Of a stretch of 64,000 nucleotides of DNA, positions 1 to 9,133 are shown in pieces (the first letter of the stretch is position 1; each line of letters starts with the position of its first letter). Source of the stretch: PALSA-350 sp963834445 (lineage in GTDB: Bacteria; Acidobacteriota; Terriglobia; Terriglobales; Acidobacteriaceae); contig CAWIBU010000008.1 in assembly GCA_963834445.1 (NCBI GenBank), positions 1 to 64,000 of the forward strand, given 5' to 3'. The position numbers were made by a program, and so were the translations under genes. Below the pieces are notes generated by a model, which was not told where the DNA came from, did no database searches, and worked only from the letters and a program-made list of their open reading frames with translations.

Positions 1-1
1 G

Positions 2-265
2 GAAGGTGCTGTGATCGTAGGCAAGATCAACGAGAACAAGAACCCTCACTTCGGCTACAACGCAGGCACCAATCAGTACGAAGATCTGGTTGAGGCCGGT
101 GTGATCGATCCGACCAAGGTGACCCGCACTGCTCTGCAGAATGCGGCTTCGATTGCCGGTCTGATGTTGACGACCGAAGCAATGGTGGCCGACATCCCTG
201 AGCCGAAGCAGTCTGCTCCGGCTGGCGGCGGTCATGGTGGCGGCGGTATGGGCGACATGTACTAA
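2..265 (+). CDS. groEL: Chaperonin GroEL, C-terminal end (5' part outside window)
   Basis: The last 87 or so codons of the 60-kDa chaperonin that folds cytosolic proteins with GroES. The frame is open from the left edge. Visible family features are the equatorial-domain end NAASIAGLMLTTEAMV and the flexible Gly/Met-rich tail ending GGGMGDMY. The start and the apical domain lie outside the window. A strong terminator follows 16 bases after the stop, so this is the end of its transcript, presumably groES-groEL. The identification is secure because this C-terminus is highly conserved. Confidence 0.95.
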   Translation, partial: EGAVIVGKINENKNPHFGYNAGTNQYEDLVEAGVIDPTKVTRTALQNAASIAGLMLTTEAMVADIPEPKQSAPAGGGHGGGGMGDMY

Positions 266-281
266 ACACAACCCTATTACC

Positions 282-311
282 AAAGAGGCCACCCGCAAGG
301 GTGGCCTCTTT
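282..311 (+). terminator. Rho-independent terminator after groEL
   Basis: A perfect 13-bp stem (AAAGAGGCCACCC pairing with GGGTGGCCTCTTT) closes a GCAA tetraloop, and the right arm runs into a T-tract. It lies directly downstream of the groEL stop codon. Confidence 0.93.
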
Positions 312-340
312 TTGTTGCCTGGTGTCTTCAATACCTTTGT

Positions 341-480
341 CATCCCGAGTGGCTGACTGGCCTGTCGGCAAGTTAAGGGAGGAATGAACGCGGAGAGCGC
401 TTGCTTTAAGCCCGTCCCTCAAGCAAACTTGTCATCCCGACCGTAGCCTAGCGAAGTGGAGGGACCTGCTTTTCCCTCGA
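341..480 (+). repeat. Dispersed acidobacterial extragenic repeat, copy 1
   Basis: It contains TTGTCATCCCGACCG followed by AGTGGAGGGACCTGC, preceded by GGAGAGCGCTTGC. The same order of blocks recurs at about 15650-15740, and parts recur at 23030-23310 and, on the other strand, near 59690-59765. It is non-coding and sits between the groEL terminator and the convergent TonB receptor gene. Confidence 0.75.
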
Positions 481-512
481 CCAGTAGCAGCTGCCAACCA
501 AAGCGCCGCACT

Positions 513-2948
513 TCACTTCGACGTATGTCCCAGAGTCAGGCGCAGACCCAACCGGAACGTGAACGGCAGCGATGGATACCCAATCGGACTGATTCGCTTG
601 TTACTGGTCAGGTTATCTAACTGAGCATAGGCGGCGAGCCAGGATAAAAATTGATAGCTTCCCCCCAAATCCAGTTTGGCGTAACCATAGTCAAGATTGC
701 GATTCGGTAACAGCAGCGAGTTCCCTTCCGTAAAATCCCTACCGGCAAGAAATGTGGAATCGTCGCTTCGGGTAGCAAACGCCGCAGTGAAGCCCACCGA
801 GTATTGTTCTCCGTTGTAGCTCACCGACCCAAACCCGGTATGCGGCGCTCTCTGGAACGGACGCGCCCCGCGCAACGGACCGGAGGCGCCGATCGGGATA
901 GGGAAAGCCGGGTTGAAAGTGGGCTGTAAAGCATCCGCAGTGAACGATCGCTGCACCACCGCGTCCAGGTAGGTGTAGCCCCCGCGCAGAATCAGCGTAC
1001 GGAACAGGCTGAAGTCCGCTTCGCTCTCGACGCCCTGGGCACGGAACGCCTGCGAGTTAACGTCCAGACTACCCGTGTTGCTGAGCAGGCTCTCCAGCGC
1101 CTGCTGATCTGCGGGGCTTAGCTGCGGCAGCAGCTTCGGTACTTCGGTTGCCGGCACCGCTTCAATCTGCCGTCCAAACTCATTGTGAAAATAGCTGACC
1201 CGCAATAGCCCGCGCTCGCTCAGAAAACTCTGCTCGACCCCGCCTTCATAGGTGCGCGACTCCTCAGCTCGAATGGGCGTGATGTGGAATTGCTGGATCG
1301 CGACGGTACCAAGGAGGAAGTTATAGAGCGACTGGTTCTGTTCGTCTAACGAAGGCTCCTGGTAGCCTTTGGCGAAGCTGAAGCGAACCTTGGTACCGTG
1401 AAAAATTCCGTTGCCTGGCCGCACCGGGTAATAGGCAAGCCCAATCCGCGGCGTCCCCATGGTGCCGAAGAGATGACTTCTTTCCAGGTTGCCGCCCAGC
1501 GAAAAGAAGACCCGGCTGTGGTAATCCCCCTGCAGTTGCCCGGTGTAATCGTTATTAACCCGCTTAACATTCTGATCGAGGTCGTAAGCCACGGATTTTC
1601 TGGCGCCACGCTCATCCTCATAATGGAAACCGAACAGGCCAAAGATGTGCTGCGTAAAGGGGTAGTCGCTCTGAAAGTAGAAATGGTCCCGATTGTTCAC
1701 CCGTTCCGTGGTGTTGGGATAAATGCCGCCGGCAAAATTCAGAATCGCCTGGCCGGTTACCGTGTATCCGTTGGCTCCCCTGATCTCTGTATTGTATCCG
1801 TAATAGTTTCCATTGCTGAGGGGAACGCCGGCGGGATAGAAATTCACGTCCTCTTCACGCTTACGCGCCAATCCGTAGCGCGCCAGGTTGTGCCAGTCGC
1901 CGATGGTTCGGTTTTCGATCGTCGCCCCGAGGTAGGTATCCTGATTCGATCGTTTGCCGTCGTTGGCAATGCCGTAGAAGTTGAACGCGCCCGGCGTTCC
2001 TGTGGCGGCGTCGCTGTTGCGGGCCGTAACCCTCAGTTGGGTGGCGGCGCTGAGCGCGTAGCCCAGATTGGCGGTCGCGGTGTCGTCGTGGAACTCATCC
2101 ATCTTGATGGAATTGTCGCTTTGCATAGCCTCGAAACCACCGTAGTAATCCAGCCTGCCGTAGGTGCCCCCGAGCTTTGCCTGGTTGCGAAAGGTGGTGA
2201 ATGTGCCCGCGTCTCCTTCATAAAAGAACGACGGAAACGGAGTGCTTCCCCGCAGGGTGGTGAGGTTCACGGCTCCCGCGGCGGCGTCGGTGCCATACAG
2301 CACACTGTTAGGGCCGCGATAGACCTCAAGCTGGCCGATGCCCGTCGCCGCGAGGTTGCTGTAGTCAAAGGCCCCGCCGACGTCTCCGATGCCTATTCCG
2401 TCGAGGTTCACCTGGTTCGCATCGGGGTTGCCGCCGCGGAGGTACAACGAGGCGGCGCCGCCGTACTCACCCTGGCGGACAACGAATGCGCCCGGCACCT
2501 GGCGCAGTGGGTCAATGAGATCGGTGCGGTTGGGGAAAGAGCCGTTGCGTTGCGCGGTGACGGCGGCGCTGCTTTGGGCTTCGGGGACCGGGGTGCCGGT
2601 GGCCGAGGTAATCAGCTCCTGCCGTGCGTTGGTCGATTCCAGCACGATGTCTTCCTCGTGGCTGTCGACAGCGCCGGCGTAGAAGCTTTGGGTGGAGATT
2701 TGTTTGAACGCATTCGCAGAGACAATAACGTAAAAGCGGCCCGAAACACTGCTGCTGATTTGGTAGGCGCCGTTCGATTGGCTGACCGCAACGGCCACAA
2801 TCTGGCCATTTTGTAGTAGCACGACGTTGGCGTGCACGATCGGGATCCCGAGAGAATTGGTAACCGTGCCGCGGACGATCGCCGCCTGGGCCGTGCTGAC
2901 GAGGAAGATCAGGAACAGGCAGCGCGCGCGCCACGGTCGAACCGGCAT
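513..2948 (-). CDS. TonB-dependent outer-membrane receptor with N-terminal carboxypeptidase-regulatory-like domain
   Basis: 811-residue outer-membrane receptor for TonB-driven uptake of an unknown ligand (siderophore, vitamin or oligosaccharide). A signal peptide ends near residue 22 (STAQA). Residues 23-110 look like a carboxypeptidase-regulatory-like beta-sandwich (GTVTNSLGIPIVHANVVL). The plug covers about 130-240 with LYLRGGNPDANQVNLDGI and VYRGPNSVLYGTDAAAGAVN. The rest is a beta-barrel ending in a typical last strand, FRLGLRLTLG. The domain order is common in Acidobacteria and Bacteroidetes. No partner lipoprotein or transporter is adjacent, so the substrate cannot be inferred. The gene is divergent from the DinB gene, sharing a roughly 150-bp upstream region. 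Confidence 0.88.
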   Translation of the reverse strand: MPVRPWRARCLFLIFLVSTAQAAIVRGTVTNSLGIPIVHANVVLLQNGQIVAVAVSQSNGAYQISSSVSGRFYVIVSANAFKQISTQSFYAGAVDSHEEDIVLESTNARQELITSATGTPVPEAQSSAAVTAQRNGSFPNRTDLIDPLRQVPGAFVVRQGEYGGAASLYLRGGNPDANQVNLDGIGIGDVGGAFDYSNLAATGIGQLEVYRGPNSVLYGTDAAAGAVNLTTLRGSTPFPSFFYEGDAGTFTTFRNQAKLGGTYGRLDYYGGFEAMQSDNSIKMDEFHDDTATANLGYALSAATQLRVTARNSDAATGTPGAFNFYGIANDGKRSNQDTYLGATIENRTIGDWHNLARYGLARKREEDVNFYPAGVPLSNGNYYGYNTEIRGANGYTVTGQAILNFAGGIYPNTTERVNNRDHFYFQSDYPFTQHIFGLFGFHYEDERGARKSVAYDLDQNVKRVNNDYTGQLQGDYHSRVFFSLGGNLERSHLFGTMGTPRIGLAYYPVRPGNGIFHGTKVRFSFAKGYQEPSLDEQNQSLYNFLLGTVAIQQFHITPIRAEESRTYEGGVEQSFLSERGLLRVSYFHNEFGRQIEAVPATEVPKLLPQLSPADQQALESLLSNTGSLDVNSQAFRAQGVESEADFSLFRTLILRGGYTYLDAVVQRSFTADALQPTFNPAFPIPIGASGPLRGARPFQRAPHTGFGSVSYNGEQYSVGFTAAFATRSDDSTFLAGRDFTEGNSLLLPNRNLDYGYAKLDLGGSYQFLSWLAAYAQLDNLTSNKRISPIGYPSLPFTFRLGLRLTLGHTSK

Positions 2949-3097
2949 GAAAATTCTTTTTCTCCTAACCCAGGGTGGCCTGTACCCTGACAGACGCGCC
3001 GGCGCTCCCCGGCGCGCGCGGTACGTAATCAGGCTACCTGAAGCGGGCTAATGGGAGATACACTCACCCTGGGCCCGGAGCGAGGGAGGAGAGTTCC

Positions 3098-3628
3098 ATG
3101 AATTTTCGGCTTTGCCTTGCAATGGCGGCTCTGGCCGCGCCAATGGCCGCACCGGCACAGACCACGGCCAACCCGGTAGTCACAACCGCGCAGGAGCTGT
3201 TCACCCGGCAGGCAAGGTTCATCATCGCCGCGGCGGAGGAGATGCCGGCCGATAAATACAGTTACCATCCCACACCCGGCCAGTGGAGCTTTGGAAAAAT
3301 CACGTCGCACATTGCCCTCTCGGGCACGGCGATTTGTGGCATGCTTTCAGCGGGGCCCGCGCCCACCGCCCCGAAGATCACGGAAGCTGGCCCAAAAGAC
3401 GACCAGGTCGCTGCGCTTAAAGCATCCTTTGCCAACTGCGATCGCGCGCTCGCCGATCTCAAAGATTCCCAGTTGGGCGACACGATCACTTATTTCCGCG
3501 GAGAACGTAAGCCGCGCGCCCGCGCGCTCTTCGAACTGACCAACGATGTCGAGGATCACTACTCGCAGTTGGCTGGCTATTTACGCTTGAATGGCTTGAC
3601 ACCGCCCTCGGCGCAGCCCAGAAAGTAG
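3098..3628 (+). CDS. Exported DinB-family protein
   Basis: 176 residues. An N-terminal signal peptide (MNFRLCLAMAALAAPMAAPAQ) is followed by a DinB/DfsB-like four-helix domain, recognisable from the stretch HPTPGQWSFGKITSHIA and a late helix with EDHYSQLAGYLRLNGLTPP, which carry the usual metal-ligand histidines. Family members are metal-binding proteins, some being bacillithiol- or mycothiol-dependent transferases; a periplasmic role here is unknown. A good purine-rich ribosome site (GAGGAGAG) lies 5-10 bases upstream. Exported DinB paralogues are common in Acidobacteria. Confidence 0.8.
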   Translation: MNFRLCLAMAALAAPMAAPAQTTANPVVTTAQELFTRQARFIIAAAEEMPADKYSYHPTPGQWSFGKITSHIALSGTAICGMLSAGPAPTAPKITEAGPKDDQVAALKASFANCDRALADLKDSQLGDTITYFRGERKPRARALFELTNDVEDHYSQLAGYLRLNGLTPPSAQPRK

Positions 3629-3714
3629 CTGTTCAGGGAGCACCCGCACCCAGGATGTTCAACTGCTGCATAGGAGAAGAGCAGGTAGAGCGAAAACCCC
3701 AGCACGGACCGTAA

Positions 3715-3993
3715 TCGTATCTATTTCCCCTGGTCCTGTCACCGCCGCTGCTGTTGCAATTTGCCGGCGCTGATCGCGCCAGATCCGATGGCTTTTCGAT
3801 TTCCCATGAGTTCCTCGCCGACATGTTTGGCATTACCCGGCCCACGGTCTCAATTGCCGCAGGTGCTCTCAAAGCGCGTGGCTTGATTGAATACTCCAGG
3901 GGAACCGTCTCCATCCTCGACCGCAAAGGCCTGGAGAGAAAAGCGTGCGAGTGCTATCGCGTGGTGAAGGAGCAATTAGACCACGGCGTTTGA
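3715..3993 (+). pseudogene. Remnant of a Crp/Fnr-family regulator (C-terminal HTH only)
   Basis: The frame opens after a stop at 3712-3714 with no good start, and encodes only the winged-helix half of a Crp/Fnr regulator. SISHEFLADMFGITRPTVSIAAGALKARG is read here as ISHEFLADMFG, then RPTVS, followed by GLIEYSRGTVSILDRKGLE. It matches the C-terminal third of the intact regulator at 35685-36380 (LIEYRRGRVKIL). The cyclic-nucleotide-binding-like domain and long helix are missing. I read it as a decayed paralogue. A short DNA-binding protein translated from the TTG at 3754 is possible but less likely. Confidence 0.7.
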
Positions 3994-4146
3994 ATTTGCC
4001 CAGAGTCGAATATTCAGACGAGTGGCGCGTGAGTGATGGGGGCGACCCTGCATGAACCGGTCGACCAAGAGTTCGCGATGACATCTTTGCATTGGGGTTC
4101 TTTCCCCAGGGTGTCACCCTTACTTCGTCACCAGTTGAACCAACCG

Positions 4147-4917
4147 CTAGGGCTTTTGCAGGAGCTCTACCAGACGTGAACGATATGTTCGGCTCACACG
4201 TAACGTCTTGCCATCGCGCAACGTTAGAACCGCATCCCGATTCGCCGCGGGCTCAACGCGGGTAATGCGCTCCACTTGGACGATCGTCGAGCGGTGAACC
4301 CGAACAAACTGCAGTCGATCGAGGCGGGCTTCCAATAGGGTAAGAGATTCACGGATCAAGTGGGTTCTATCGCCGACATGCAACCCAGCATAGTCTCCCA
4401 ACCCCTCAATCCAATCCACATCACCCACTTGCAGAAAGCTAAACTCGTTACCGCGACGCACCGGAAACCGCTTGATGAGACCCCCACTGTTCTGTTTGTC
4501 CGCGATCGCAAGAAGCCCATAAAGCCGTTCGAAATTGGCCTCCTGCCGGTGAAGTGACAACATCCGCCGCGCACGGTCGACGCAAGCCGCGAATCGCGCG
4601 TCTTCAATTGGCTTGAGGAGATAGTCGAGCGCTTCTACGTTGAACGCGTCTAAGGCATATTCCTCATGCGCCGTGAGGAAAACGATGCATTTGGCTTGCT
4701 CCCTGGGCAATGCTCGAAGCAGATCTAATCCGGAAATACCGGGCATTTCCACGTCCACGAAGATCAGGTCAGGCGACGCTTGTGGAATCTTCGTAAGCGC
4801 CTCTTCCCCGGTACTGCACTCCCCAACAACAACCATGTCGGAGTAGGCGCTCAGGCGGGTCGTAATGCCGACTCGGGCTAGCGGCTCATCATCAACAACA
4901 AGAACCCGAATGTTCAT
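4147..4917 (-). CDS. LytTR-type two-component response regulator
   Basis: 256 residues. The N-terminal receiver domain (about 1-120) has the acidic pair in LVVDDEPLAR, the phospho-acceptor Asp in LIFVDVEMPGISG and the conserved Lys in YLLKPIED. The C-terminal LytTR DNA-binding domain (about 150-255) has FLQVGDVDWIEG and FVRVHRSTIVQVERI. Such regulators act with LytS/YehU-type histidine kinases. The kinase gene lies immediately upstream in the same operon, overlapping by 4 bases (ATGA), but has lost its 5' half, so this regulator may be orphaned or driven by another kinase. Confidence 0.92.
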   Translation of the reverse strand: MNIRVLVVDDEPLARVGITTRLSAYSDMVVVGECSTGEEALTKIPQASPDLIFVDVEMPGISGLDLLRALPREQAKCIVFLTAHEEYALDAFNVEALDYLLKPIEDARFAACVDRARRMLSLHRQEANFERLYGLLAIADKQNSGGLIKRFPVRRGNEFSFLQVGDVDWIEGLGDYAGLHVGDRTHLIRESLTLLEARLDRLQFVRVHRSTIVQVERITRVEPAANRDAVLTLRDGKTLRVSRTYRSRLVELLQKP

Positions 4918-5471
4918 GCTCCAGTCCCCTGAGAAACTATCAAAGACTCCGTGGTGAAAGGAAATCGCATCGAGACCAGGAATCGGTTTCTCTGCGCTGT
5001 AGAGACTGTAATGCGTCCTGTGTCACCATAGAGTTTTTCCAGCCTCGTCCTGGTGTTCGCCAGCCCGAGCCCATGTCCTTCTTCGTTGGATTGCAAAGGG
5101 CTTTCTGATCGGTCATTTTCGATCTCGATCCATAGCTGCCCCTCGACCACCGACGCTTTGATTGCTATCTCTCCCCCATTCGGACGCCGTGCAAACCCAT
5201 GACGAATGGCGTTCTCAATCAGCGGTTGCAGTAGAAACCGAGGAACCTGAGCATCGTAAGCTTTTGAACTGATGCTCAACGAGACGGCAAGGCGCGGTCC
5301 AAAACGTACCTGTTCTATTGAAAGATATTCCTCTGTTACCGCAATTTCATCTCTTAGTGTCACAGCGTGAGAATCCGGGAAGCTGAGAGTAGTTCGCATT
5401 AGGCCGGCAAGCTTCGCGATCATCTCAGTAGCGAGCTCGGGCTGCTTGCTTACGACGAGTGAAGACTCGGT
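4914..5471 (-). pseudogene. 5'-truncated LytS/YehU-type sensor histidine kinase
   Basis: Only the end of the His_kinase domain and the ATPase domain remain. The in-frame reading begins right after a stop codon (5472-5474) with KQPELATEMIAKLAGLMR, which in the family follows the phospho-accepting PHFLFN motif. That motif, and all upstream membrane and sensor regions, are absent. Then come EYLSIEQVRFG, the N box QPLIENAIRHG and the G box GHGLGLANTRTRLEKLYG. An ATG at 5423 could give a 169-residue protein, but it would lack the phospho-accepting His. It is translationally coupled to the LytTR regulator. I infer deletion of the 5' half. Confidence 0.75.
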
Positions 5472-6113
5472 CTATGACTACGAACATGTTTGTTGCCTTT
5501 GCACAAACTGGACGCAGACAGGAAGAGCGGGTAGGCGGAACCCCGCGGGATTTCAGCGGAGCCTTTCGGTTCCGCAGGTCAGAAAAAAAGGTGAGCTGAA
5601 AGAGCTTTATGAGCTTTAAGCCCCAGGGCAGGTCGTCACTGAGGATGCTCAGGCAGTCTTCCGTTAGTTGTTCGGGGAGGGCCGACTAGACGGTGAAGTC
5701 GCGACCCGAGGTGGCCTGGTTCTTGCGCGATCGAGCCGATGACCTTGATTTGCTCGAGCCAGCGGCGACGCGACGGGTATGGGGCGCGACGAGGCGGAGC
5801 ACGCACCCGGTCTCCGCCGTGGAGAGCAGCTTCGTCGAGGGTAGGATGTCAGAGCGACGGCGCTAGCTGCTCGGTCGCTCTATCTCTACACTATTCTGGC
5901 TGTGGACTTCTTCCGGACGGCCCTGGTGCGGTCAATTCGCCCCTTGGGCAGATCGTCCCGGCTAATGTAGGGATAGAGGTTATGGGCGGCGCCCTGCCCT
6001 TCCAACAGAGCCTCTGGCTAAGCCACCTTCTTCAATTATTTTTTTGCAATATCGCTCGCGTATATTGAATGGCGGTTTGAAGACCAGATTCCCGGTGGAA
6101 GGCTGAAGCGTCG
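5472..6113. other. Gene-free stretch upstream of truncated kinase
   Basis: About 640 bases with no convincing gene on either strand. The open frames here have composition typical of chance frames. It occupies the position where the missing 5' half of the kinase would be expected, so it may be the substituted DNA of an old rearrangement. A minus-strand stretch near 5590-5690 reads as a plausible protein fragment (LTEDCLSILSDDLPWGLK) but is bounded by stops and I do not recognise it. Confidence 0.5.
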
Positions 6114-6998
6114 ATGAGTTGCCGCCATTGTTGGTCAGGAATGATCCTGATCTTCCTCCTCATGCTGACCGGTTCCCGTCTGTGGGCACAAGGGCCTCCC
6201 TACCAAACCGATGATCCGGTGCCGGTGGATCTGCATCATTACGAGTTTTATATTTTCGGCGGCGTTGATGGCACGCCGGCGGAGATCGACTCGACCGGGC
6301 CAGCCTTCGAGTTCAACTGGGGCGCCATTCCCAGAGTCCAACTGCACGCCATCCTCCCCTGGGGCGGCATCTCTCCATCGAACAATCCCATTTACCTGCC
6401 CTGCGGCACGGGCCCCAGCGCGTTCGGTCTTATCGATACAGAGCTGGGAGTGAAACTCGCCCTCATCAAAGAGACAAAACACATCCCACAAATCGGCACC
6501 TTCACCATGTTTGAAATACCCACTGGAAGCTATAGCAAAGGCCTGGGCGTCGGGAAGGTCTGGTACAAGTTACCCCTCTGGGTGCAAAAGAACTACGGCA
6601 AATGGCTCTTCGATGGCGGCGGTGGCTTTGGGGTCGTCCCGCAAACCAGCTATCGAACCTATCCCTATACGGGATGGCTCATCAAGCGGGAGCTCAACGA
6701 GCGCCTTGAGCTGGGAGCGGAGTTATTTGCGCACGGCCGGGAAGGGTTTGCCGCGGCCCAAACAGAGCGCTCCGCAATGATCGACGTTGGCGGCTATTAC
6801 CACTTCAAACACAATCCCAATGAACAGTTCTTATTCTGCTACGGCCATTCGATTGCCGGCCAGACCGAGAACTATGCCTACGCAGGCATCTATTGGACCT
6901 GGGGTGGTAAAGATGACAAGGCAAAAGACAGCGACAAAAAAGACACAACGGCGAACAACTGGATGCAGGGGCCGATGCGCGGGAACGAATTCAGGTGA
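6114..6998 (+). CDS. Outer-membrane beta-barrel protein (transporter / MetA-phenol-degradation family type)
   Basis: 294 residues. A hydrophobic signal peptide (MILIFLLMLTGSRLWAQ) precedes GPPYQTDDPVPVDLHHYEFY, the hallmark opening of a large family of putative outer-membrane barrel proteins annotated as transporter or phenol-degradation MetA-like. The body alternates aromatic and polar residues as in beta-strands, and a charged KDDKAKDSDKKD tail closes it. The start could be 6114 or the ATG at 6141; the latter gives a shorter, cleaner signal peptide. In other genomes such proteins often lie beside efflux or regulatory genes. The substrate is unknown. Confidence 0.7.
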   Translation: MSCRHCWSGMILIFLLMLTGSRLWAQGPPYQTDDPVPVDLHHYEFYIFGGVDGTPAEIDSTGPAFEFNWGAIPRVQLHAILPWGGISPSNNPIYLPCGTGPSAFGLIDTELGVKLALIKETKHIPQIGTFTMFEIPTGSYSKGLGVGKVWYKLPLWVQKNYGKWLFDGGGGFGVVPQTSYRTYPYTGWLIKRELNERLELGAELFAHGREGFAAAQTERSAMIDVGGYYHFKHNPNEQFLFCYGHSIAGQTENYAYAGIYWTWGGKDDKAKDSDKKDTTANNWMQGPMRGNEFR

Positions 6999-7227
6999 CC
7001 TGGGGAGCGCGGTCAGAGTCCACAGCCCACCCGGAGGAGAGGGCACAAAAATGGAAATCACGACACGTGTTCTGTGGACTCTCCTACAAGGCATAGGATT
7101 TGGCGCTCTCTACTTGCTGGCTTGTTTGAGGTTGTTACGAAACTCGGAAGTGAAGCAGGAACAGCGGAAGACGCCAGCGCAGCCCCTTGCGGGTCCCAAT
7201 CCGCTTAGCGGAGGAGCGCGTCAGAGT

Positions 7228-7635
7228 CTATTTATCTGCCTTTGTCGATTCGCCCGGTTCGCTTATCTCCCAGTCGGAGACGCGTCTCGGGTGCTCTTCA
7301 TGCAGCTCATGGTGCAACTCGTCGACCAGAGTCTTTGCCTTCTTGAGAGCTTTTCTTCCAGCTAGGGTGATTTTGTAGAGTCTGCGCTGCCGTCCGGTAA
7401 CGTTCTTCAACTCTGATTTGAGCAGGCCGTCGCGCTCCATCCCATGCAGGAGTGGATAGAGCGTCCCGGGGCCGATGCGATAGCCATGATGCTTAAGCTC
7501 TTCCATCATGGCTAGTCCGAAGAGCGATTCGTGCTCGGCGTGAACCAGAACGTGGATGCGAATCAGACCTGTAAAGATTTCCCGTTGTTGTGTTGACACA
7601 GCCAAAGGATACCCCGATTCAGCTGCCTTCATCAT
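7228..7635 (-). CDS. PadR-family transcriptional regulator
   Basis: A PadR winged-helix repressor with the signature LFGLAMMEELKHHGY, then GPGTLYPLLHGMERDGLL, then RRLYKITLAGRKALKKAK. The start is placed at the ATG at 7635 (a second ATG is at 7632); an upstream TTG at 7665 would add ten residues without family support. It is divergent from the efflux genes starting at about 7709, the usual PadR arrangement in which the repressor controls the adjacent pump and is released by a drug-like ligand. An inverted repeat ATCG-GAATT-CGAT overlaps the 5' end (7639-7651) and is a possible operator. Confidence 0.9.
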   Translation of the reverse strand: MMKAAESGYPLAVSTQQREIFTGLIRIHVLVHAEHESLFGLAMMEELKHHGYRIGPGTLYPLLHGMERDGLLKSELKNVTGRQRRLYKITLAGRKALKKAKTLVDELHHELHEEHPRRVSDWEISEPGESTKADK

Positions 7636-7708
7636 GTTATCGGAATTCGATGCTATGATTTCCAATTATCGGCAGATTTCTTTCTGACCCGGAGTTGTGG
7701 TTCCCTTT

Positions 7709-9128
7709 ATGCGTAGACCCTCTTTCGCTCTCCTCTGCGCGCTCGGCTCGCTCCTAGTAGCGCAACTCTCCGCGTCTGCCCAGACGGCGGGGGACACCAC
7801 TCCCGCTCCTCTGACTCTGGAACAGGTCATTGCAGCTGCGAATGCGAACTATCCCGCCATCAGGGCGGCACAGGCCCAGCAGAGAGCTGCGCACGAAGCC
7901 GTTGGCGTGGTCAAGACCGCTTACCTGCCCCGCACGGACATTCTGTGGCAGACGGATCGAGCGACAGCCAATAACGTTCTGGGGCTTATGCTCCCCCAGT
8001 CCACAGTTCCCAGTGTGACCGGATCCGTACTACCTGCGGATGTGACACGCAGTTCATGGAACAGCACAGGTGGGGCTCTCGTTAGCTGGCAGCCGTTCGA
8101 TTTCGGGGCACGCGGCGCGAAAGTCGAGGTGGCGCGGCAGAGCAGCGAAGCGGCAAAGCAGTCCGCCATTCTCACGCAATTACAAGTCAGCGCGAACGCC
8201 GGGAGCGTCTTCTTCGATCTCGCAGCAGCAGAGCAGTTAATCACTGTGGCGCAGGCGAACGTTCGTCGGTACGAGTCTTTCGATAAGGTTGTTCATGTCC
8301 TGGTCGATAACACTCTACGACCCGGAGCAGACGCCTCTCAGGCTGACGCGCAGTTGGCGATAGCCCGCAACCAACTGATTCAGGCAGAGACTCAAGTCGC
8401 AGTCAAGCGCGCTGCACTCGCTGAATATCTTCAGTCCAAGCAGGGACAAGCCGAGGTCGATGCTTCAGGTCTGCTGGCAGCTCAACCTATGAGTGATCTT
8501 GCCGTTACGATGGCAGCGACTCACCCTGTTGTGCTGGAAGAACATGCTCTGAACCTTCAGCAAGAGGCTCAGCAGCGATTCCTTGAGCGCAGCTACGTTC
8601 CCAGTCTTCAGCACTTCGGGCGTGGTCTTCGGCCGAGGTGCAGGGACCAGTGCCACTGGACCTTTCCCCGGCGGCACGGCGGGACTTGCGCCGGACACTC
8701 TCAACTGGGCAGCGGGAGTTCAGGTGACTTTTTCGGCTTTCGACTTCTTCAACCTACGTGATCAGCGCCGGGCACAGCAAGCGAATGTGCAGGCGGAACA
8801 TGCGCGATTGGATCAGGCGGTCAGCGACGTGACGACTGCGGTGCAACAGGCGCAGGCTACTCTATCGGGAGCTCGCAAACTAGCTGCAAACACCCCGATC
8901 GAATTGACGGCTGCGCAGGCAAGCGAACAACAGCAGCAGGCTCGATATCGGTCTGGTTTAGCCACGGTCGTCGATGTCTCTGCTGCTGAGGGTGTGTTGG
9001 CGCAGGCGGAGGGTGATGATGCCATTGCCCGCCTGGGCGTGTGGCGAGCCGAACTTGGGGTCGCCGTGGCGCAAGGTGATCTGCAGCCGTTCCTACAACT
9101 ACTGCAAAGCCAGGCGAAAGGAAAGTAG
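7709..9128 (+). pseudogene. TolC-like outer-membrane efflux protein, interrupted by a frameshift
   Basis: An outer-membrane factor for the RND pump that follows. The 5' part (signal peptide ending SASAQ, then LTLEQVIAAANANYPAIRAAQAQ) runs to RFLERSYVP near 8600. The reading must then shift to the frame that begins FSTSGVVFGRGAG and continues as DTLNWAAGVQVTFSAFDFFNL and the long coiled coil with QARYRSGLATVVDVSAAEG to the stop at 9128. The two halves together give a full-length family member, so a single-base insertion (or assembly error) lies at about 8600-8620. A GTG start at 7697 is possible. It is followed 5 bases later by the RND gene. Confidence 0.85.
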
Positions 9129-9133
9129 CTCTA

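Noticed and set aside
1398..2816. A 472-codon open frame antisense to the TonB receptor
   Set aside because: It mirrors a clear family protein on the other strand and its translation has no recognisable motif; high GC makes long antisense frames common here.
5739..6068. A 109-codon frame upstream of the outer-membrane protein gene
   Set aside because: Arg/Ser/Gly-rich translation without motifs, no ribosome site; probably a chance frame.
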